Shown: positions 1 to 6,000 of the stretch, one piece after another | How positions within the stretch are numbered: position 1 is the first letter of the stretch | How the letters are laid out: each line of letters starts with the position of its first letter | NCBI GenBank assembly: GCA_039649115.1 | Contig: JBBWZQ010000209.1 | Coordinates: 1 to 8,492 of the forward strand | From: DATEJJ01 sp039649115 | GTDB taxonomy: Bacteria; Actinomycetota; Actinomycetes; Mycobacteriales; Micromonosporaceae | Length of the DNA: 8,492 nucleotides | Direction: 5' to 3' | Program-made: the position numbers and the translations under genes | The notes under the pieces: generated by a model | Told to the model about the DNA's origin: nothing | Databases searched by the model: none | Seen by the model: only the letters and a program-made list of their open reading frames with translations

Positions 1-2
1 AC

Positions 3-3000
3 TCCGACCAGGTACGGCTGGAGCGGGAGCTCGGCGACGGCACGGGCGGCTTCGTCCGTACCCCCGATCCCAAGGGCGCCTGGCTGCGGCTGCTCAACGC
101 CTTCGGCATCCCCGGCGACCCCACCCGTACGCAGAACTGCCTGGACACCGTCGCCTCGATGTACGACACCTTCGTGCACGGGCGGCCGACGGTGGCGGCA
201 CCGCGCACCTTCGACGGGTACACGCGGGGAGACGCGAGCCTGCCGGCCTTCGGGGAGAAGGGCGGGCCGGGCCGGATGGAAGACCTGACCGGCGGCCGGT
301 ACCAGGCGCTGGTGGGCGACCTGTCCGGACGCTCGCCGGCCGAGGCGGCTGGGCGGGTGGCCACCGGCTTCGACCAGATCCGGCAGCAACTGGAGGCCGG
401 CGGGCACGGCTCGTTCGCGTCGATCATCACGGCCTGGCGGGGCGGCGGCTCGCATGCCTGGGCGGCGGTCAACTTCGAGGGCACCGTCCACTTCATCGAC
501 ACCCAGTCCGCCAGGGTCGTGGTGGCGGTGGACCACAACGGCGTCACCCGGTACGTGGACGCGCGCACCGGCGCCTCCGCCGACCACCCGATCTACGACC
601 ACGCCGGCATCACGGCGATGGACGCCCTCGTCGTCGACCACAACGCCCAGCCGATGCCGTTCGCCGACCGGCCGCCCGGCACCTGGAACGACCGCCCGCT
701 CACCGCGGACTACCTGCGGCACCAGCCGCCCGACGAGCATGCCGCGCACGCCGCCACGGCGAGCAACGCGAGCGCGCACACCGAACGGCAGCAGGCCAGC
801 GCGCACGCCGACCAGGCCGCGCAGGCACGGCAGGAGCAGCAGCGGCAGGTGACCGACGCGCAGGCCCTGCGCCAGCAGGCTCAGGACGCGTACAACCGGG
901 CGGCCACCCACGTGAGCCAGCGGGACGCGGCCTGGCAGGAGGCGACCCAGCGGGACCAGGTCGCCCAGCAGCACGAGGCGGCCGCCCAGCGCGCCGCCGA
1001 GGGACCGGAGCAGCACCGGGCACTGGCCGAGCAGGCGCGCCGGGAAGCGGGCGGGCTGCGCGAGCAGGCGTACCGCGAGGACGCCCTGCGCCAGCAGGCG
1101 GAGCAGGCCGGGCAGCGGGCGACCGAGGGCGCCAGCGCCGCCGAGATCCGGCGGCAGTCGGCGGAGCAGGCGGCGCAGCAGTTCGAGCAGGCCGCGCGGA
1201 CGCATGAGCAGCGGGCGGCGCAGCTGGAGTCGCGGTACGCGCAGGAGGCGGATCGGGCCGCCCTGGAGCACGACCAGCAGGTCAGCCAGTACCGGGCGGA
1301 GGCGGCCCAGCACGCGCAGCAGGCCGCCCAGCACCCGCCGACCGATCCGCGGCACCAGGTGGAGGAGCGCCGGGCGCAGCATGCGCAGCGGCTGGCCGAC
1401 GCGGCGACCAACGCGCGCGACCACTACCGCGCGGCACACCAGCGGGAGATCTCCGCCGCGCAGCACGACCAGCGGGCCAGCCAGTACGCCCAGCAGGCCG
1501 CGGACTTCCGGCAGCGAGCCGGGTACCAGGACTGGACAGCGCACAACCACGAGCGCAGCCGCGTGGCCGCCCTGGAGCGGGCCCGGGGGCTGGCCGGCCG
1601 GGGACAGGACTTCGGCCGGATGGCCGACGAGATGCGCGGCAGCGCGGATCCGGCGCGGCGCCAGCAGGCCGAGCAGTACGCCCGCCAGGCCGCGGCGGAC
1701 CAGCACGCGGCCGACCAGTCCCGGGCGCAGGTGGCGCAGTACGAGCAGGCCCGCGACGGTGCGGCGGCCCAGGCGGGACGGGACCGGCAGGCGGCCGCGC
1801 TGGCCGACCAGGCCGCGGTGAACGAAAGAGCGGCCGCGGTCACCGATCGCGCCGCGATGGACACCCACCAGCAGCACGCGTCCGCCTGGCACCGCAGCCT
1901 CGGGCTGGAACGGGCGCAGGATCCGGGTGCCGGGGGCAGCCGGGGCCCGGCCGAGTTCCGGCCCGAGCACCTGCGGCCGGACCTGCGCGCGCGGTACGAC
2001 GCGCTCGCGGATCAGCGGGCCCGCGACGAGTACGCCGAGATGTACCGCCGGATGGGCGGCGACCAGGACCGGCTGTCCCTCGCCCTGGACGGCGTGGAGC
2101 GCAAGGTGTACGCGCAGGGCGGGACGCTGGAGCAGGCGCTGGCCGACCGGCACGAGCACGCGCTGGCACAGGAGGCGGCCCACAACGCGGTGGCCCCGCC
2201 CGCGCCCGACGTGCTGCACGAGATCGACGCGCAGCAGCGGGCCATCACCGACCTGCGGTCCAGAGTGGACTCGTTCGCGCAGCGGCACCCCGAGATCCAG
2301 GGCACCGAGCGGTGGCACCGGGTGCTCGCCAGGGAGTTCGCCGCGCTGGAGCGGGAGGGCCGGGGGTTCGACGACCCGAGCGTGCAGCGGGCCCTCGACC
2401 ACGGCAACAACGTGCGCGGCATCGAGGCCGAGTTGGAGCTGGCGCAGCGGTCCCCCGACGTGGTCGAGGTCGGCCGGAACGTCACGGCGAAGATGCCGGA
2501 CGGCACGGTACTCAAGACCGACGTGGACGTGGTGGCCGAGCGCGGGCTGCTCTGGCGCGACGCCAAGAACTACCACAGCTTCAGCGTGGAGAGTTCGGAC
2601 TTCGTACACGCCCGGGCACAGGTGGAGCGGCAGCTCAAGATCCTCGCCTTCGGCACCGAGCACCACGTGGACGGTCAGGTACCCCGGCTGGAGTGGCACT
2701 TCCCGCGCGGCGTGGACGCCGAGGTGGCCCGCGGGCTGGAGGGGATCCGCATCCGCGATCCGCGCACGGGCGCCGAGCTGCCGTACAAGGTCACGGTCGT
2801 CGGCGACCGGCTGACCGGCGGCCACTCTCCAGGCGGCGAGCCAGGAGGCGGTAGTCCACCGCCCGAGGACCGGCTGTTCTCCCGTGGCGCCACCCGCACC
2901 AACCTCGACCTCCTTGAGAACGGCGGCGGCCTCGACCGGACACCGGAGACGGTCGCGACGATCGCCGAGCGGGCTCGCGTGGACCTGCATGACGTGGAGG

Positions 3001-6000
3001 TCCACATCGTCGATTCGGTGGAGGAGGCACGCTACCTCGACTACGAGGGAGAATGGCCCGGTGGCGGCGATCCAGTTCGAGGTACAGCGGGTGTTCGACC
3101 TCCCGACACGTGGGGGGTTGATCGCGGCGGGCCGGATGGTCAGGGGATCGATCACGGCAGGCATGACGCTGCGGGACCAGGTGACCGGCCAGCCCGTGCG
3201 GATGATCGGGGTGGAGCCGGTCGCACCGCCGCCGACCGAGCCGGACCGGACAGCGATCATTATCGACCGCAGGGACGCGACGGCGGTGGTGGCTGGCAGG
3301 ACACTGGTCGGGGACTGACCAGCGGCCACGCTCACGGCGGTGAGCCACCCGGCGGCGACCATGGTGCCGGCGACGCCGCGCAGAGCGGCGGCCGGATCCG
3401 CCCGCACAATATCTACGACATTCAGGCCCAGCAGCGTTGGGCCAATGAGGCGTATGAGTTGATCCGTGCCACCGACGCGGACGTCGCCGGCATCGCGCAC
3501 AACCTTGCCGAGGTTGTCCGCAGCGACGGCATGATCGGCTTTAGCGAGGCGGAGGTCGCTCAGGTCAAGCAGCACGTGTTCCAGGACGAGCACCTGTTGA
3601 GAGCCTATGACCACGAAGGAAACATGATCGGCCACCGGCCGGGCCGGTACGATCCGGACGAGGCCATGGCCGAAGCGTGGATCCGACTGCGTCTGGATCG
3701 AGGCCTGCCCGAAGACGTGGTTCTCCTCGAACACGAGTTGGCCGAGTCAAACTACGAAAGAGCGCATCCGGACGCGACCTATACCGACGCGCATGTCCAC
3801 GCGAACGAAAGGTTCCGTTGGGAGGACCAGATTCCGGATCGAACCGGCGAAGATCTGGATAGCTGGAGGAGTCAGGATGGCGATACTTCAGGAGTACCAG
3901 AAGGTCCGGGAGACCGAACAGGAAGTGGAATACGCGTACGGCTTTCCGGAGAAGGACCGGCAACTGATCATCAACAAGGTGGCGGGGACCTTCATAGTGG
4001 CGGACGGTCGGGAGGACTACGGCACCCGGGCGGTGATCAGGGGCATCATGCGCCGGGTACAGGAGGAGAAGGCCTGGCCGGGCGGGGGCGGCGTCCAGCA
4101 CTGACCGGCCAGGATCTGAGCACCTCACCGGAGCAGGAGCACGGCGGCGCAGGCAGCCACACCGCTCCGCCGTTCGGGTATGAGCGGTTCTTTTCCGACG
4201 CGCAGTGGATCCACGATGCCAGGCTCTTCGAGCAGCGCCTGGGCGCGCACTACTTCAACGACCCCGGCACGCTCGAATCCGCGAGGGCGGCCGTCCGGCA
4301 GCTACGACACGTGCTGACCGCGATGTCCTCGGTCATGCATCCCGGGGAGAGCCCGGCCGACGCCGCCCGGCGCGTGGAGAACACCTTCCTGCGCGACGAC
4401 GCGAAGGACAGCGCCGGCCAGGTCGGGCGCGGGGTGACCCTCGACGAGGTCCTCGAACACGGCAACCTGCGCGAGGTGATGACCGCCTTCTACAACGCGG
4501 CGTACTTCCACCGGGGGGCCGATACCCTGTCCGGCGCCCTGCTCCACGTGATGGACCACAATCTCTGGGACGAGGCCCGGCTGGCCGGGCTCGACGTCCA
4601 CGAGGTGCGCGCGATGCACGCGCAACTGGACCAGACCTGGCACCGGCCGCTGCTGGAGTCGCGGTTCCCCAGCCAGTTCCACCGCAATCCGTTCGGGACC
4701 GGCAACGTCGTCATGCGTTCCGAGCACGCGCTGCGCGACCTCGTCGAGATCACCGAGAGCCAGCACGGACGCGAGCCGCGGTCGATTCCGGAGCAGGAGG
4801 CGCGGGCCAGCACCCCCGCCGACTACGAGAAGCTGGGCACGCCGCTCGGCCGCTTCGAGCGCGCCTACCTCGAGTCGATCCTGGGTGAGCCGCTGGCGCA
4901 CGATACCCGGCTGCCGTGGCGGGAGGGCATCGTCGCGCACGAGACGGCCTCGGGCAGATGGGCGGCGCACGTCGGCAGGGACGGGTTCCCGGTGATCGAC
5001 GGGGTCTCCGCTACCACCGCCCGGATGCTGACCGCGCTGAAGTTCATCGGGCTCGGTACGGAGCACGGCGAGCAGTTCGTCCACGCGCTGATGGGCTGGA
5101 TGCTGCCCAGCCGGGACCACTCGCTGTTCGAGATACTGCGGGGTGCCGACATCGGTGGCTTCGGCAGCGTCGACGTCCGCCCGCCCGGTGGCCGGTTCAC
5201 CGCCGTGGACCTGTACCGCGGCCTGCCCGAGCTCAACCTGCACACGATCCGCGCCGGCATCGCGACCGGTGGCCTGCTCCCGCACGAGGCCAGGTACCTG
5301 GAGCACGCGACCGACCCGCTCGGGTTCACCGAAACGCGGCACAAGGTACCCGAAGTCGCGGACCGCCTGTGGCCGCAACTGGAAAGCGGCCGGGTGGCCG
5401 ACGCGGATCTCGCCAACTGGCTGCGCCGCAACGGCACCGACCCGACCGACGAGGCCGCGGTACGGCAGTTCGCCGAGCGCCTGTCAAAGCCGCACGTGAT
5501 GGCGCTGACGGTGTACACCAGGCACAGCCACTACCTGATCAACAACGTGGTCCGCACGCACATGTTCACGCACGGTGTCTCCGACCGGGCCGTGGAGCTG
5601 GTGCTCGGGCGGAAGATCAACGAACTGGCGCGGAACTACCTCGACAACCTGGCGAAGGGTGAGCGGCCGCTGCCGCTCCCGCTGGGGTTGCGCCCGCTGC
5701 TGCACGAGGCCGAAGGGCACCTGACCTCGCAGTCGCCGCTGCACCCGCTGGCGCAGCGGTGGATGGACGCGACCCACGAGGTGGCCGCCTGGGAGCGCCG
5801 GGCGGAGGGGTACCGGGCCGCCGGCATGACCGCCGAACTGCGGCAGGCCCAGGCACAGGCCCAGGTGGCGGCGCAGGCGCGCCAGGTGGCCTGGAGCCAG
5901 ATCCGCCAGCGCCTCGCGGCCGTGACGCCGGCGCTCTTCGACGAGATGCGGTGGCACGCCGACATGGCGCACGACGCCATGATGCAGTTGCCCGCGGTCG

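Noticed and set aside
159..161. ATG at 159 as the true start of the giant gene
   Set aside because: The frame is open to the left edge and the conserved catalytic Cys motif of the deamidase-like domain lies upstream at 138-140.
285..297. CTGACCGGCGGCC inside the deamidase-like domain as another seam
   Set aside because: It matches seam 1 for 13 bases only, lies inside a domain, and similar words occur in the next gene (7218), so chance is likely.
881..1411. Minus-strand open frame rich in Cys, Ala, Ser and Arg
   Set aside because: It is antisense to the Ala/Gln shaft; its composition is what the complement of GCG, CAG and CGG codons produces.
2884..3060. Upstream ATG as start of the EF-Tu-like gene
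   Set aside because: The added N-terminus is Ser/Thr/Arg-rich shadow of tip 1, while frame 0 has the coding signal there; GTG 3061 has its own ribosome binding site.
3793..3876. Upstream ATG as start of the second small gene
   Set aside because: The leader overlaps coding sequence of tip 2, and GGAGGAG sits directly before ATG 3877.
4302..5378. 358-codon minus-strand open frame
   Set aside because: It opposes the strongly coding tip 3 frame, shows no recognisable motif, and is typical of stop-poor antisense frames at high GC.
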